A DNA stretch of 64,000 nt from Mucor racemosus (GCA_027405735.1 JAPEHQ010000004.1:2480001-2544000); one strand, 5' to 3'. Counted from the first letter of the stretch, positions 9,536 to 21,771 are shown. Notes: a model not told the origin generated them from the sequence alone. Translations and numbers: made by a program.

Positions 9536-12500
9536 ATTAGTTTAAAGAGAATAAGAGCGAGGGACTATTTTAACATCGTTGATCGATTTACGTATCATAT
9601 ATATTATAGCAATATAAAAATTCAGAATTGACAAAAATGCCTTTTATATTAAAATTGTGAATGAAAATTTCTTTTTTTGAATAATAAAAATGATTGTTTT
9701 GTGATGCTTATTATTTAGTTTTTTGTTAAATTTATTTATTACTGTGTGTTATTTGTTATTTGTTATTTGTTATTTGTTATTTGTTATTTGTTATAGATGT
9801 TTGCTGCTTAGAATCTCGTTATCGCTGCCTACATAATGTATACAGTATAAATTAAGGAGAGTCGATAAAAAATTATAATTTTACCATTCGTAATGTGTAC
9901 AATGTACTACAAAAAATCTAACGCATATAATTGTATGGATGTAACTCATACTTTTATGCATAATAAAAATTACGTGCTACACTAAATTTGTGTCTAATAC
10001 GTCTTACCACCCTAGTGTCTTTTGTATTTTGATAGATTGCTTGAATGGTGTGATGCTGCATTTACCATAACATCCTATAATATCGCTTGATATAAAGATA
10101 TTCATATTTCCCCTTCTTGTGTAATAGAAGATGCACATTAAAATATATTTTTGACAAGCATCTGGATGATATCTATCATTACATAATATAGTAGAAAATA
10201 ATGTACCCTGACTCGAAGCTGTTATACCGAGCACAACTTTTATTGAGGGTCAACAGAGCTTAAGGCATTATCAACAAATATATTATATCTATTTTATCCT
10301 CTATCTAATCGCAATAATCCAAAGCGCTACATATTTGACTCATTCGGAAACGTCCTCTCTAAAAATATATATATATTTGCAGAAAATACATAATCCTGGT
10401 GCCATTATTATCACGTATCCATTTCTCTTAATTTTTACTTGTAAATTGCCTTTGCCACATTATATACAGTAATGTTCAAAAATACAAAATTATTTACTTT
10501 GGATTTATTTATATCTCTACCAATTGCATATATTTTACAAACCATTATTATACACCGAATTAAGAATGTATATTGGAAAAGTAATAACGTTAAATTTAAA
10601 ATCCTGGTAAAAGCGTTTCACATTTACAATAGCCACAGATGCCAAATTTGTCAAATAATTGGTCATTCTCAAAGCTCAAGTAAACATTATTATGTCCTTT
10701 TTCCAGCTGTATTTTATAATGCTCCAATTTGATGCCAATGTGCAGCTTTATTTGCATTATTTTGATTTATTGCAAGCGTATTTTTGATGGAGTAGCAATA
10801 TATCATAAAGAAGTCTTTAAAAATCAGCTAGATGACTGATCATTTTTATTAAATAAAAATTGAAATATGAAGACTCTTATAGGTCTTCATTTTTAACAAA
10901 TACAGAATGTGTAGCATTTTTTTGTTTATTTGCATTATTTTACTGGATTCTAACTATAATTTTGATCGAGTAATGATGCATTATCTTCAAATTTATAAAA
11001 ATTGACTAAATGACTAATGATTTTAATCACTCTAAAACGAAACATTAAAGCATTTGTATTTCTGTTTTTTTAGTACTGCAATATGCGCAACATTCGCCAT
11101 TTTCATTTCCACCTTTTTCTTTAATTGTAACTACATTTTTCATGAAGTAATGAGAGATATACCATCCAAAAACATCCTCACAAAATGGTTCAAATGACAG
11201 GAGCCACTAATATTGCTTGAAATTTGAAAGAGCGTCAATTTTGATGGGCTATAAATTGGCCAATCATATCGTTCTATCAAAATCTCGAAAAAAAATTTAA
11301 CGTCTTGTTTCAAAAATCGACTCTCTCTGACTTTAAATGAAATTGCGCGCTTTAAGCTGTAGTCTATTTTTAAGCTGTAAATGTGCAAAATACTAGAAAT
11401 TAGGAAATGTTTCCAATATTTGACAAAAAACTGTATATTTACCATCACCTGACCATTAAATGGTTTTTGTTGTTCATCCAATTCTGCAATAATTTACGGT
11501 TTTAAATAAAACATTTTTCTCTCAAATTATTTCATAAATATAGATCTTTTGTGGACCACAGCTTTGCATTTAAGTCAACTATCTTTCATCAAATCTTAAT
11601 TTATTTATAACTCGATGAAAAAATTATATTTTTTGAAGATTTAAAAATTATATAGTAGATAAAGTTGCATAAAATGTGTTGGCTATTTGCTGCGGATTAT
11701 TAGTAGGTTAGTTTATCCTAGAAACAAAGATTTTTTGATTTTCTAATATTTATTTGCTTATAGTTACTTAAGTCAGCAGCTAAAACTTAAACTTCTTGAA
11801 AATTAAATTCAAAGCACATTGCAATATACACGACAGTATTGGTCATGTATAAGCACGACATTTAATTATTAAGGTCGGTGTCCTCATTTCCGTATATTAT
11901 GCTGATTCTCACTGATTTAGGGCGCTATTTCTAATTTCAAATTGTCTATTTATTAGCAACAAATCCCATTTGGGAAAAGGGTGCTCTTGATTCGTACGAT
12001 TTATCTAGGAAATCCATGGGATACTATTAAATTATTTAGCGCTGGCTAATGTTATAGCTGTAGTGTATTTTGAAACTTACAGCCCATTCGAATCAATATT
12101 TATTGATTATTACAAGCATTTTTCTAGTTCCTTCAATTTTTTTAAGCAGAGAAAGACAAGCTTCTTGTCCAAAATGGCGGTATACTTCTTCAAAGACAGC
12201 TGTTAATTAATGAAATCAAGATATGTTATTTGTATATCCACTACATATCAAGTACAACTTCAAAATTTAAATTTGAACCATTATTTGATTTTATAAAAAT
12301 GCTAAGAACATCGAAAACAGCGCATACAAATAGTTTAAGCAAGTACGAGTTTTGATCTCTCCATTTCCACAGCAACTTGGGGAGGCTGAACCTTTTGCAA
12401 TTTTGTGGATTAGAATTACATTTATAACTTATTATTGCAATGATGGGAGCTTATTTGGATTCATATTTGGCGAGAACTGGTGAGCTTACTGACTTTAGTG

Positions 12501-13056
12501 GGTGTGAAAAGCAGGTAATGAACACTTTGTTCAAATTTACCGAATGCACAATGCTTTATGCAAGCTGACACTGAATATGCTTGGAACATCTACTGCCCAT
12601 ACCTATACTTATGTAGAGTGGCAGCTCACCTGGATCATTATTTATAAAGATCGCATTTTTGATTGTTTTCATTAAAAGGGCGCCGTAAAGTATAGGTGCA
12701 CTTTGGCATTAATTTTCTCGACATGCAGTAGGTTGTGGAAGTTGCCCTTTGAGATCATTGTGCTCAAGGTGTGTACCTACCCTCATGTAAAGATGGAAGT
12801 TTATAAGTTTGAAATTCATTGAGATGAGGTTTTTATTGTCGGTTTTTACGGCTGTAGAAAAGGAGGCTTCAGATGGCTTTTAAATAGTTTTCAAATGTTG
12901 TCGCTTAATATTGAGTCGAACCACATAAGATCTTCGAAGGAGATGTACACCTTAATTCACCCTTCACTTTTAAGCTATTGATATCTCGGAAAATAGAGAT
13001 ATTAATACCAGAATATAAGTGCAATGACCAAATGTTGACCATAATTTACCACGATT
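9536..13056. other. Gene-free A+T-rich region
   Basis: 3.5 kb with no gene I can support. Open frames of 113 codons (11,140-11,481, -) and 86 codons (10,472-10,732, +) show no motif and are compositionally like random A+T-rich sequence. Loosely similar stretches at 10,740-10,900 and 10,925-11,045 (TGCATTATTTT followed by a GATTTATTG-like segment) suggest an old local duplication. The region is probably decayed repeat sequence. Confidence 0.35.
9748..9794. repeat. 7-bp tandem repeat (GTTATTT)n
   Basis: Nearly seven perfect tandem copies of GTTATTT (47 bp) in non-coding sequence. It is a simple microsatellite with no spacer structure. Confidence 0.95.
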
Positions 13057-14245
13057 TACCTAAAATAAATTGTCAAAAATTGAGCGCCTAAATTAAGGTG
13101 TTGGTTTTTTGTGTTCACAAGGTATATCCAACTCTAGGCTGCTCTACAATTTTTGTTTCAGTGAAAAATATTGATTTTTCGTCGAGATAATCAAAGTAAT
13201 GGTTTACATTACAGCTTAACCCTATGATTACTGAGTTCCAAAATTTGATTTCTAAAATCGACCAGAAAATGATCAAAAAAACAAAATTACTTAGTGGCTC
13301 AGGAACTGCAAAGTAAGTTGAAATAGCTTATTAAATGGTTTTTGTACAGTTTTAAATTCTGCATCCAGCTATATAAAATCCAAACAAACGTTTTACATTA
13401 AATTTTGCACAAAATGCCATTGAAATTTTGGAGGTTTTTTGAATATACACATAACTTTTTATAAGCATATTTTAAATATAAATATTTACAATAATGCACC
13501 AAATCATTATCTACCAATCGAGCTATTGTTGAACCTTTTAGCTATATTTTTCGTAAAGAAAACGACATTTTTGTAACTTTTTTTTTTCAAATTCAGAATT
13601 TGGGATGAGGGTATACAAGGGGAGATTGGGAGGTAGAAACAAAGGAATATCTTTGGTCACATTTTTGAGGATATCTCCACGAAAAATCAATATTTTGAAA
13701 AAAACTAAATTGGATCTGAGAGAACTCAACGAGCTTAATGACATGAATGCAAAAAAAATGTTGCTCAATTTAGCCAATATTTTGAAACCTACTATAGAAA
13801 TGTCCAAAAAAATGAAAAAAAATAAAAGTGCTTAAAAATTTTTTATATTAAAACATGTTATAGAGCACTTTAAAACAAGTAAGTTTTATTATTAGAAAGT
13901 GTTATTATAGTTTAATTTTTTCTGGAGATATGAATCCTCAAAGTTTTCAATCCTTTAGCAGTGAAATACGCGTAAAAAATCTGAAACGTTAGCACTGAAA
14001 AATTAATACCAACTGCAAAAAACAGGATATTTCCGGATACTTGTTTTTGAATTACAGGTGAGCATCTCAGGTACATTAGCATATATTTTTTTCTTGGTGT
14101 TATTTAGTGAAAACAAAAAGTAGAGCAGGAATGAAAAGTGAGACCCAGTTTTTTAGAAAAAGCAGTAAATTTTACGTGTTTTTGAGTCTTTTGTGAGATG
14201 TAAAATGAATTTAAGAACAGGTAACATAATGCGAGCAATTTGTTC
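13057..14245 (+). repeat. Repeat block E, copy 1 (most diverged)
   Basis: About 1.2 kb homologous to 37,597-38,830 (+), 48,975-50,190 (-) and 55,890-57,200 (-), with a fragment around 26,440-27,035. It contains a 76-codon open frame at 13,605-13,835 (+) whose product starts MRVYKGRLGG and contains RISPRKINILKKTKL. The equivalent frame is open in all four long copies. There is no recognised domain, and the antisense frame is also open. Confidence 0.7.
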
Positions 14246-16281
14246 CTGTTTGGCAGTGTCTGAGATATATCTTAAAAAGGTTTTCGTATGAGGTTAGTTA
14301 TGGAAAAGGCAGGCCTGTTTTTATTAATTGCTCAAGAACTTTTATACAAAATAAGGAAAAGTGATAAATTTTGGATTTAAACAGCCAAAAACAATTCATA
14401 AAAGCTAATATTTCGATCATTACATATCAAAAAAATTAAGGACACGGTATTTTGAAATCACCATTGAATTTGGGTTGTGATAATAGTTGCTATTTAACAG
14501 AAATTTATATGCGTTTGGTTGACGTACATCAACTTTTTTTTTTATGTGGATGTACAAATATATTATGTACATACACCCTTATTAATGATGTAATTTTATA
14601 TTTTAAATGCTTAACAAACCCAATCCGAAATTCTACGTATATATCGGCTACATCTTATGGTGAATTAAATAATACTATAGTATATATACCATTTATAATA
14701 TAATACTTGGAATAAACGATAAACTGTAACATTGTAATTGTGTAAATATATACACTTTTAAAAAAAAATGTTTTTGGTTGGCTAATATATACTGTTTTTA
14801 AGCCGTTTTTAATTTGACCATTTGCAATGCATGTACACGTTTGCAAAAAAATATGAGGAGCTACAAAAGCGTTTCAAAACATACTTTTAGTCTTAGCCAT
14901 CAAATATGAATAAATGTATGCCAAATCTCATTATTCATTATTCCAATGTCACGGTAAATAAGCGCTAGAGAAACGTACTAGAGCTTGAAAGTGTGCGTCA
15001 AGTGATGATATCATAGCAAATACGTTGCTTTTATGTTGATCAACAAATTAATCCAAGGATTAAACTTTTATATACTATGCTTTCACAGATATTAGCCTAT
15101 ATACACAAAGCTTTTCAGTACGCTATATTGCGTTTTAACCAGCTCAATATATAGAATAATTACTCAATATGTACGGCTAAAACTGGTCTACTTGTGTCAT
15201 GTTTATTCACCCCCCCTAATTTTTTAGGGATCTTCAACAATGTTGTACTACTTGATGTGTTGAGGCTGACCTATTTTGATTGTGGTTTGAAAACAAGTTC
15301 GTAACAAGATGCACGTATCAATACTATATGTCAAGGTTACTGGTATAGTATAGTATTTACAAGAATAACTTGCATGTAAAAAAAAAGGGAGGGGGGAAAG
15401 TCTTTTCTTGATTCTGGTGCATATTTTAAATGATTTGCGTGGATTTTTTTTTATCATGGATATAATGAATACAATATGCGACATAGAATATTATTGATAC
15501 ACAATCTACCGCTTTATAAAAAAGAATTTCGAGTTGATAAACCAATGTAAATGTTTCTGTAAAGCTAGGGGAAGAGTTGTATTAAAAATTCGTTCTAGCT
15601 TATTCTTCTTCATTAATCTGCCGGCAATTGATTGTCTTTGAACTTGAACGATGATCGGGTATGACGAAAGGGAGTGAACAACAAAGAGGATATGAATTTA
15701 TAATCTTCACAAATCTTGAATTCAAAGAACCTCTTCGACTATTACTAACCATAAACACTACGAATGCTAAACTTCTTTTAGATCTCCGGGTCATAATTTT
15801 GTTTATATTGACATACAAACTTATCATTCCTCCCCCCCCCTTTGTTTTTTTGTATCAGCCCCCCAGACCAGAATACGAAAAAGAAAAAAACGACAGCGTA
15901 AATCTAGAATCTCACTCTTTTTTTTTATCACCTTTGCTGCAAGTTTAATTAAAAAAAAAAGGTTTCTGATCAATTGCTAAGAACTTCTATATGTTTTGAA
16001 TGCTGAAATCTGACTTGAAAAATTAAAGGAGTTTTCCATTTGGCAAAATTTACATATATCGTGGTGCAAAAAAAAAAAAAAAAAAAAAAAATAGGGCTCC
16101 CTTTCTCTTCTTCTTTCGCAACTCCTCCCTTCTTCTTTACAACTTTTTTCTTTATTGTGTAAGCAATTTTTTCTTTGATTTTTCCGTATTCAATTACATT
16201 TGAAGACGCTAAGAAAATTGTTTATTTTTGTCTGTTTATTTACATGATTTTTTACCCAAATTTAATCTAATCATTCGTATC

Positions 16282-16327
<46 letters not shown>

Positions 16328-16384
16328 CTTCATCAATATACCTGGTCTGTATTTCATTTCAAAATTTAGAATAACCTTAATATT
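14246..16384. other. Intergenic upstream of the histone deacetylase, homopolymer-rich
   Basis: 2.1 kb without a supported gene. Homopolymers stand out: an A run near 16,069-16,091 and an uninterrupted T run of 44 at 16,284-16,327, just upstream of the deacetylase start. C-rich (15,831-15,840) and G-rich (15,390-15,398) patches also occur. Overlapping open frames on both strands at 15,600-15,950 lack motifs. Confidence 0.4.
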
Positions 16385-18869
16385 ATGATGGTAAAATCCA
16401 AATATTTAAATATTTAACATGTTAATGAATCATAATTAGGTCCCATCAACATCAAATCATTCACCACAGCCACCACCTCCACCACCTCCACCACCTCCAC
16501 CACCAATACAAACAACAACAGATTTAAATTGTTTATTAATGACTCCAATGAATAATACCAGCAGCCAACAAAAAGAAAATTATCATCATCTTCAGCCTCT
16601 TCCAAAAATTAAAAGAAAATCGGATACATTACCGTTAAAAGAAGAGTTTATTGAAAATAACGATACCAAAAAGTTTAAAACTATGCATGGCAATAATGAA
16701 CTTAATGAAAATAAATCTGGCAAATGTACATTAATGATGGATGGTATGAAAAAAAAGGTTTTCTTTTACATTGTTTTGCCATAAGAACACACTTATAATT
16801 ACCCCTTTAATTCATTGATTTAGATTATTACAAACGAGTGGGAGATCAGGTCATTGCATTCAAAGTTGAACAAAACGAATACTTTTATGCTCGCATTGTT
16901 GATTTAGCACCTACTTGTATATTAGTACATTATGAAGGATGGCCACCGGATCAAGCCAGTTGGATTGATTTCAATGGTATTATATCTGATTGTGATACAG
17001 CGTCATTTGGCCCAAAAGGAAAAGAATCAAAACTTTCCTGGGCAGATTTCAAAAAGTTTTATTATTCAGTCGCTGGTTTTGAGTCAAGAAAGAATACAGG
17101 TCTTGTCACTGATGTACAGATGAATCTACATCATTGTCCTTGTGAATCAGAACGCATGATTCATCCAGAACGACCCGAAAGATTGACATCTATATTTGAT
17201 TCACTGCATGCCAAAAGGTGAGTATTTATATAATAGTTAAAGATATACATTCTTATTGTTAAATTTAGACTATTGCGTTATTTTCGTCGTATTCATGCTC
17301 GAGAAGTTACTTCAAACGAGCTTTTACGTGTACATACTTTTTCACATGTTAGAAACTATTATCCACTATTATCCAACACAACACAAGAACAGAAACCTAT
17401 AAAAATTACATCCATTGCAGCATTACTCAATTATTCACCACCTTCATCCCCTAGCTTGAAACCAACTTCTTATGGGGTTGGAGGAGGAGGACCTGTTATA
17501 AAAATAGAGCCTTCGTTACAACAACAACAAGCATCACCATCTGTATTATTTAATCCTCCAGAATTGCTGTATAAAATGGATTGCGGACAGTTGGGCATAT
17601 CTGTAGACACAACGTATCATCCTGAATATTCTAGAAATGCTGCAAAAATATCTGCTGGAGGTTTGATTGAATTAGCTGATACAGTTGTGCGAGGAGAACT
17701 TAAAAATGGATTTGCGTTGATTCGACCACCAGGCCATCATGCAGAAAATGATGCTGCAATGGGATATTGCTTTTATAATAATGTGGCTGTAGCTGTATCT
17801 GCTATTATGGAGAAATACCCAACAAAAATCAAGAAAATATTGATCATTGACTGGTAAATTATTAGAGTACATGTAACCTTTAAAAGATTATTTCTAAACA
17901 GATTAATATAGGGACATACAGTAAGATGGTGATGAATTGATTGACTGAGTATCGAGTATTAATAATCAATTTTTTTTTTGTTAGTCATGGTAATGGAACA
18001 CAAAAGATTTTCTACGATAATCCCAATGTACTATACATCAGTGTACATCGCTGGGAACATGGTAAATTCTATCCTTTTAGTGGTGCACCGGATGAATGTG
18101 GACAATCTGAAGGTCTTGGTTTCAATATTAACATTGCATTAAATGAATCAAAAGATAAACCAAGTACGTAGTATATTATACAGGGTCTATAGTTCTATTT
18201 TTTTAACTTTTTTTTTTGTTTATAGAGGCTATGGGTGATACAGAATTTATAGCTGCGTTCTATCATCTACTGATACCTATCGCAAGACAATTCGAACCCG
18301 ATATGGTAAATAATCTTATATTAAAACTCTTCCATATGAAATGTAACGCCCTATATTTTGAATTAGATATTTGTATCTGCTGGATTTGATGCCGCTGAAG
18401 GGCATCCGGAAAATGTAATATGATTTTCATTAGATATTTTGGTTTAATTATTTTAACATTTATTTATTAGCTTGGTGGTTATAATGTCACTCCAAGGGGA
18501 TTCAGTTTAATGACAAAGATTGTCTGTGATTTAGCAAATGAATTATGTAATGATAGATTAGTTTTGAGCTTGGAAGGCGGGTATGAACTTGAATCACTTG
18601 CCAATAGTGCGACAGCCAGCATGGCGCAACTCTTGTCCAACAATACGAGTTTTAAACACTCTTTAAACGGTATCAAACCTAATCTTGGTGCAATTGAATC
18701 ATTTCGAACTATTGTAGATATACAGAGAAAGTACTGGAAATGTCTTCCAACACAAAGCAACTACAAGTTCCAATTACCATATGAATGGAAGGCAAAAGAT
18801 AGTATTATGAATAGACCAAAAAGAGATGTTAAAAAGCCATCATCTACTTTGATTATAGAAGGCTATTGA
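16385..18869 (+). CDS. Class II histone deacetylase with N-terminal Tudor/chromo-barrel-like domain
   Basis: Nine exons: 16385-16390, 16440-16743, 16824-17217, 17269-17853, 17912-17920, 17985-18163, 18226-18305, 18367-18414, 18471-18869, giving 667 aa. It removes acetyl groups from lysines by a zinc mechanism and is presumably nuclear. Seen: a poly-proline run (~13-24), then a barrel-like domain (~105-160) with VGDQVIAFKV, YARIVDL and ILVHYEGWPPDQASWIDF. The deacetylase fold follows: HPERPERLTSI, RPPGHHAENDAAMGYCFYNN (~388), WDIHHGNGT (Asp431, His433), SAGFDAAEGHP and LEGGYELES (Tyr573). Overall it resembles animal HDAC4/5/7/9, but the catalytic Tyr is present, so it should be active. A 9-nt microexon supplies the Asp-Ile-His core. 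The start is less certain: a fallback is the ATG at 16,539, but the ATGATG at 16,385 joined over a 49-bp intron keeps the poly-proline in frame. Confidence 0.87.
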
Positions 18870-19105
18870 ACCAATAAAAGAGTGCATTCTTCAAAACAGA
18901 TAGGAAAGATGTTTGTGGCCAATAAAATCAATATCCTTATCACTAGAATACGCTACACACAGTTGTACTGTAGTTAAAACAGGGGAACTTCCGATTGAGT
19001 TATTAGTCAGAAAATGGAATAAAAAAATTTTCATTCCTCTTTGTAATTCTTTGTTTTTCTTTCTCTTAAACCAATATCTATTTTACTTACATTATTTTAA
19101 AAACC
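18870..19105. other. Short intergenic between the deacetylase and Dre2
   Basis: 236 bp holding the deacetylase 3' end and the Dre2 promoter. A pyrimidine-rich stretch (19,030-19,070) lies just upstream of the Dre2 start, as is common in fungal promoters. Confidence 0.5.
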
Positions 19106-20104
19106 ATGACATTTGATACACTTTCTGCTGGCGAAAAAGTTTTATTCGTAGCTCCTGCTACAGTTGACCAAAATACATTCGTTCAAGTTAAATCATCCGC
19201 TGATCAATCAGTTGGTCCAACTGGACAAACTGCATTTGAAGTCATTGATAGAGTTGCTGATGCTCCATTAAACAAATCAACTTTCAACATTATCTACTCA
19301 AATTTATTTACACCTTCCGTATCTACTCACACACCAAATATGTTCTCTCGTTATCTAACTACTTTGGCTGCTGGTGGTCGTTTAGTTTTAGAAGAGGTTG
19401 TTTTGCTTGTTGATTTAGCAAATACTATTTGTCCTATCACTCGTAAATCATCCGATTTAGAATCCATGTTGAAACTTGCTGGTTTTGTTGATGTCAAAGT
19501 TACAAATGTTGCTCCTGTGTCTGATGAAACTTTGGCTGATTATTTTCGTTTATGGGGCACAACAAAGGTTGAACAAGGTGTTAGTAGATTAACAGGTAAA
19601 TTTGGTATTGCTCATATTGAAGCAAAGAAACCTGCTTATGAAGTTGGACAAAAGATGACCTTGAAGTTTGGTAAAAAGAAGTCTGCTACTATACCAACAA
19701 AGAAGGCTGTTTGGGCTACTCTTTCTACTGATGACCTCGAAGATGAAGATGCTTTATTAGACGAAGACGATAAAATTAAACCAAGCAAGGCCTCTTTAAC
19801 TAGACCTGAAGATTGTGAATTGACTGATGGAAAGAGAAAAGCCTGTAAAAACTGTACATGTGGAAGAGCAGAAGAAGAAGAGATGGAGTCAAATAATGTT
19901 GTTTCATTGGATTTAATGGATGATATCCAAGATGAAATTGTTGAAGTTGATCCTACACCTAAAAAGACAGGTGGCTGTGGTAGTTGTGCATTGGGCGATG
20001 CTTTTAGATGTTCTACATGTCCTTACTTGGGAATGCCAGCATTTAGTACTGGTGAAAAGGTTGCTTTAGGTGGTATGTTTGCTCAAGATGATATTGAATT
20101 TTAA
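19106..20104 (+). CDS. DRE2: Fe-S cluster assembly protein Dre2/anamorsin (CIAPIN1)
   Basis: Single exon, 332 aa. Dre2 accepts electrons from the diflavin reductase Tah18 for cytosolic Fe-S protein assembly. Seen: an N-terminal methyltransferase-like region (~1-175) without an obvious SAM motif, and an acidic linker (LEDEDALLDEDD, ~211-222). Two C-terminal cysteine motifs follow: C-x9-C-x2-C-x-C at Cys237/247/250/252, and C-x2-C-x7-C-x2-C at Cys291/294/302/305. The tail is GGMFAQDDIEF. Both motif spacings match the family exactly, so the protein should bind its two clusters. It lies tandem with the deacetylase and PanB genes. Lack of introns is notable beside its multi-exon neighbours. Confidence 0.96.
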   Translation: MTFDTLSAGEKVLFVAPATVDQNTFVQVKSSADQSVGPTGQTAFEVIDRVADAPLNKSTFNIIYSNLFTPSVSTHTPNMFSRYLTTLAAGGRLVLEEVVLLVDLANTICPITRKSSDLESMLKLAGFVDVKVTNVAPVSDETLADYFRLWGTTKVEQGVSRLTGKFGIAHIEAKKPAYEVGQKMTLKFGKKKSATIPTKKAVWATLSTDDLEDEDALLDEDDKIKPSKASLTRPEDCELTDGKRKACKNCTCGRAEEEEMESNNVVSLDLMDDIQDEIVEVDPTPKKTGGCGSCALGDAFRCSTCPYLGMPAFSTGEKVALGGMFAQDDIEF

Positions 20105-20460
20105 AAGAATCACAAAATACCTCTCTCCCTCTCCCTTTTTTTTTTTTTTTTACATGTAAAAATCCAAGAATACTATTCTTTACCTTGTAATATATTTATA
20201 TATAGTTCTATCAAGGAACTTATTACTTTATAACTCTCTAAAGTCACCCTCTGGAAGGTTCAAATCATCGTCCTAAAGGAATCGACAAACACACACACAC
20301 AATAACTGAGTTTAAATAAAAATTATGATAATCAATCACCCAAACCCTCCCATACAAATCATTAAAGCTGACAAAAAATTTTCGAGTACAAAAGAACCAA
20401 CTTCTGTCAATCACTCCTTCATTCTTTCCTCTCTTTCTCTTTCAAAATAACCAAATTAAA
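20105..20460. other. Intergenic, Dre2 3' region and PanB promoter
   Basis: 356 bp. A CT-rich/T-run segment at 20,121-20,151 follows Dre2. A second pyrimidine-rich patch at 20,405-20,442 precedes the PanB start, probably its leader. A (CA)n tract lies at 20,290-20,301. No coding potential. Confidence 0.5.
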
Positions 20461-21771
20461 ATGTCTACTGTATCTCGTACAGCTTTAAGAAGTTTATTAA
20501 CATTCAAAAGAACCACTGCCGGTCAGATGATGCCTAGAGTTTTATCTACTGTGCCCAATATTTTAGTAAATAAACCAAGAAACTATTCTAGTAGACCAGT
20601 AGATAATTCAAATACTGCGCAAAGTAAACCTTGTCTTATGATAAATATTGTGTAACTGAATTGCTAACCCCACGTTGTTTATAGGAAGACCTAAAGTATC
20701 AATTAAGACTATTCAAAATATGTATAGAAGAAAAGAAGCAATTTCCATAATGACAGCTCAAGATTATCCTTCAGGTCTTGTCGTTGATCAATCTGGTATT
20801 GATGCATGTCTTGTTGGAGATTCACTAGCAATGGTTAGCTTGGGTTTTGATTCAACAAATCCCCTTACAGTTGAAGTAAGAAACTTTTTTGTTTCATATG
20901 ACAAATCATAATTTTTATTGATAATTTTTATCTTAATTCAGGACATGTTGCATCATTGTCGTGCTGTTGCTAGGGGTGCAAAAGCACCTTTTATTATTGC
21001 AGATTTACCTTATGGTAGTTATGAAGCTAGTCCTGATGATGCTGTTAGAGTGTCCCTTCGTTTTATAAAGGAAGGAAATTGCGATGTAAGTGTAATTTTA
21101 ATTTTACATTGTGTGAAAATTATCTAATGTTTAATTTCAGGCTATTAAATTGGAGGGCGGCATTGAAATGGCTGAAACTATTCATAGAATTTCAAGAATT
21201 GGAATTCCAGTATTGGGCCATATTGGTTTAACACCACAAAGACAATCTGCTTTAGGTGGTTTTAGAGTACAAGGAAAAACTGCAAAGCAAGCAAGTGCTT
21301 TATTGAAGGACGCAATTGCTGTGCAAGAGGCCGGTGCATTTGGTGTGGTTCTTGAAGCAATCCCAGCCGAGATTGCCGGTTATATTACACAACAATTAAA
21401 AATCCCAACCATTGGTATTGGTGCTGGTGTACATTGCTCTGGCCAAGTTTTAGTTCAAAACGATGCTTTGGGTTTATTCGATAAATTTGTTCCCAAGTAA
21501 GTTTTGATTTTCAATTTACTCTATCAAGGTGTATTAATTCTTTGTTAGGTTCACAAAGCAATATTGTAACTTGAATCAAATCATTACAAATGCTTTGAGA
21601 GAATATCATGAGGATGTCAAGACAAGAAAATTCCCTGCTCCTCAAAATACATATCCAATTGATCCTGCTCAATTAGAAAAGTTTTATGCCATTGAAAAAG
21701 AGAGAACTGGTATTCATCATAATCAAGAGCATGACGAAGAAGATAGAACTGTTCATGCAACTATGCTTTAA
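20461..21771 (+). CDS. panB: 3-methyl-2-oxobutanoate hydroxymethyltransferase (ketopantoate hydroxymethyltransferase)
   Basis: Five exons: 20461-20623, 20685-20875, 20942-21085, 21141-21496, 21549-21771, giving 358 aa. First committed step of pantothenate (vitamin B5/CoA) synthesis, using methylene-tetrahydrofolate. Yeast ECM31 is the counterpart. Seen: an N-terminal ~45 residues rich in Arg/Ser and lacking acidic residues ([17 protein letters not shown]), suggesting mitochondrial import. The barrel core follows: [23 protein letters not shown] (metal-ligand Asp), [10 protein letters not shown] (second metal Asp), [15 protein letters not shown] (catalytic Glu) and [15 protein letters not shown]. 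The C-terminus is hydrophilic ([14 protein letters not shown]). The substrate 3-methyl-2-oxobutanoate is also the transamination product of valine, linking it metabolically, though not physically, to the aminotransferase at 4 kb. Confidence 0.95.

Noticed and set aside
9748..9794. Regular short repeats that might suggest a CRISPR-like array
   Set aside because: They are perfect head-to-tail 7-mers with no spacers in eukaryotic-style DNA; a simple microsatellite.
11140..11481. 113-codon open frame on the minus strand
   Set aside because: No recognisable motif, no second copy, no splice-compatible neighbours; expected by chance in A+T-rich non-coding sequence of this size.
15600..15948. Overlapping open frames on both strands
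   Set aside because: Neither has a domain or credible codon pattern, and both are bounded by homopolymers. I kept the region as intergenic.
16744..16823. Donor at GTTTTC (16,756) for intron 2 of the histone deacetylase
   Set aside because: It puts the next exon out of frame. The GTATGA donor at 16,744 gives ...MMDDYYKRVGDQ in frame.
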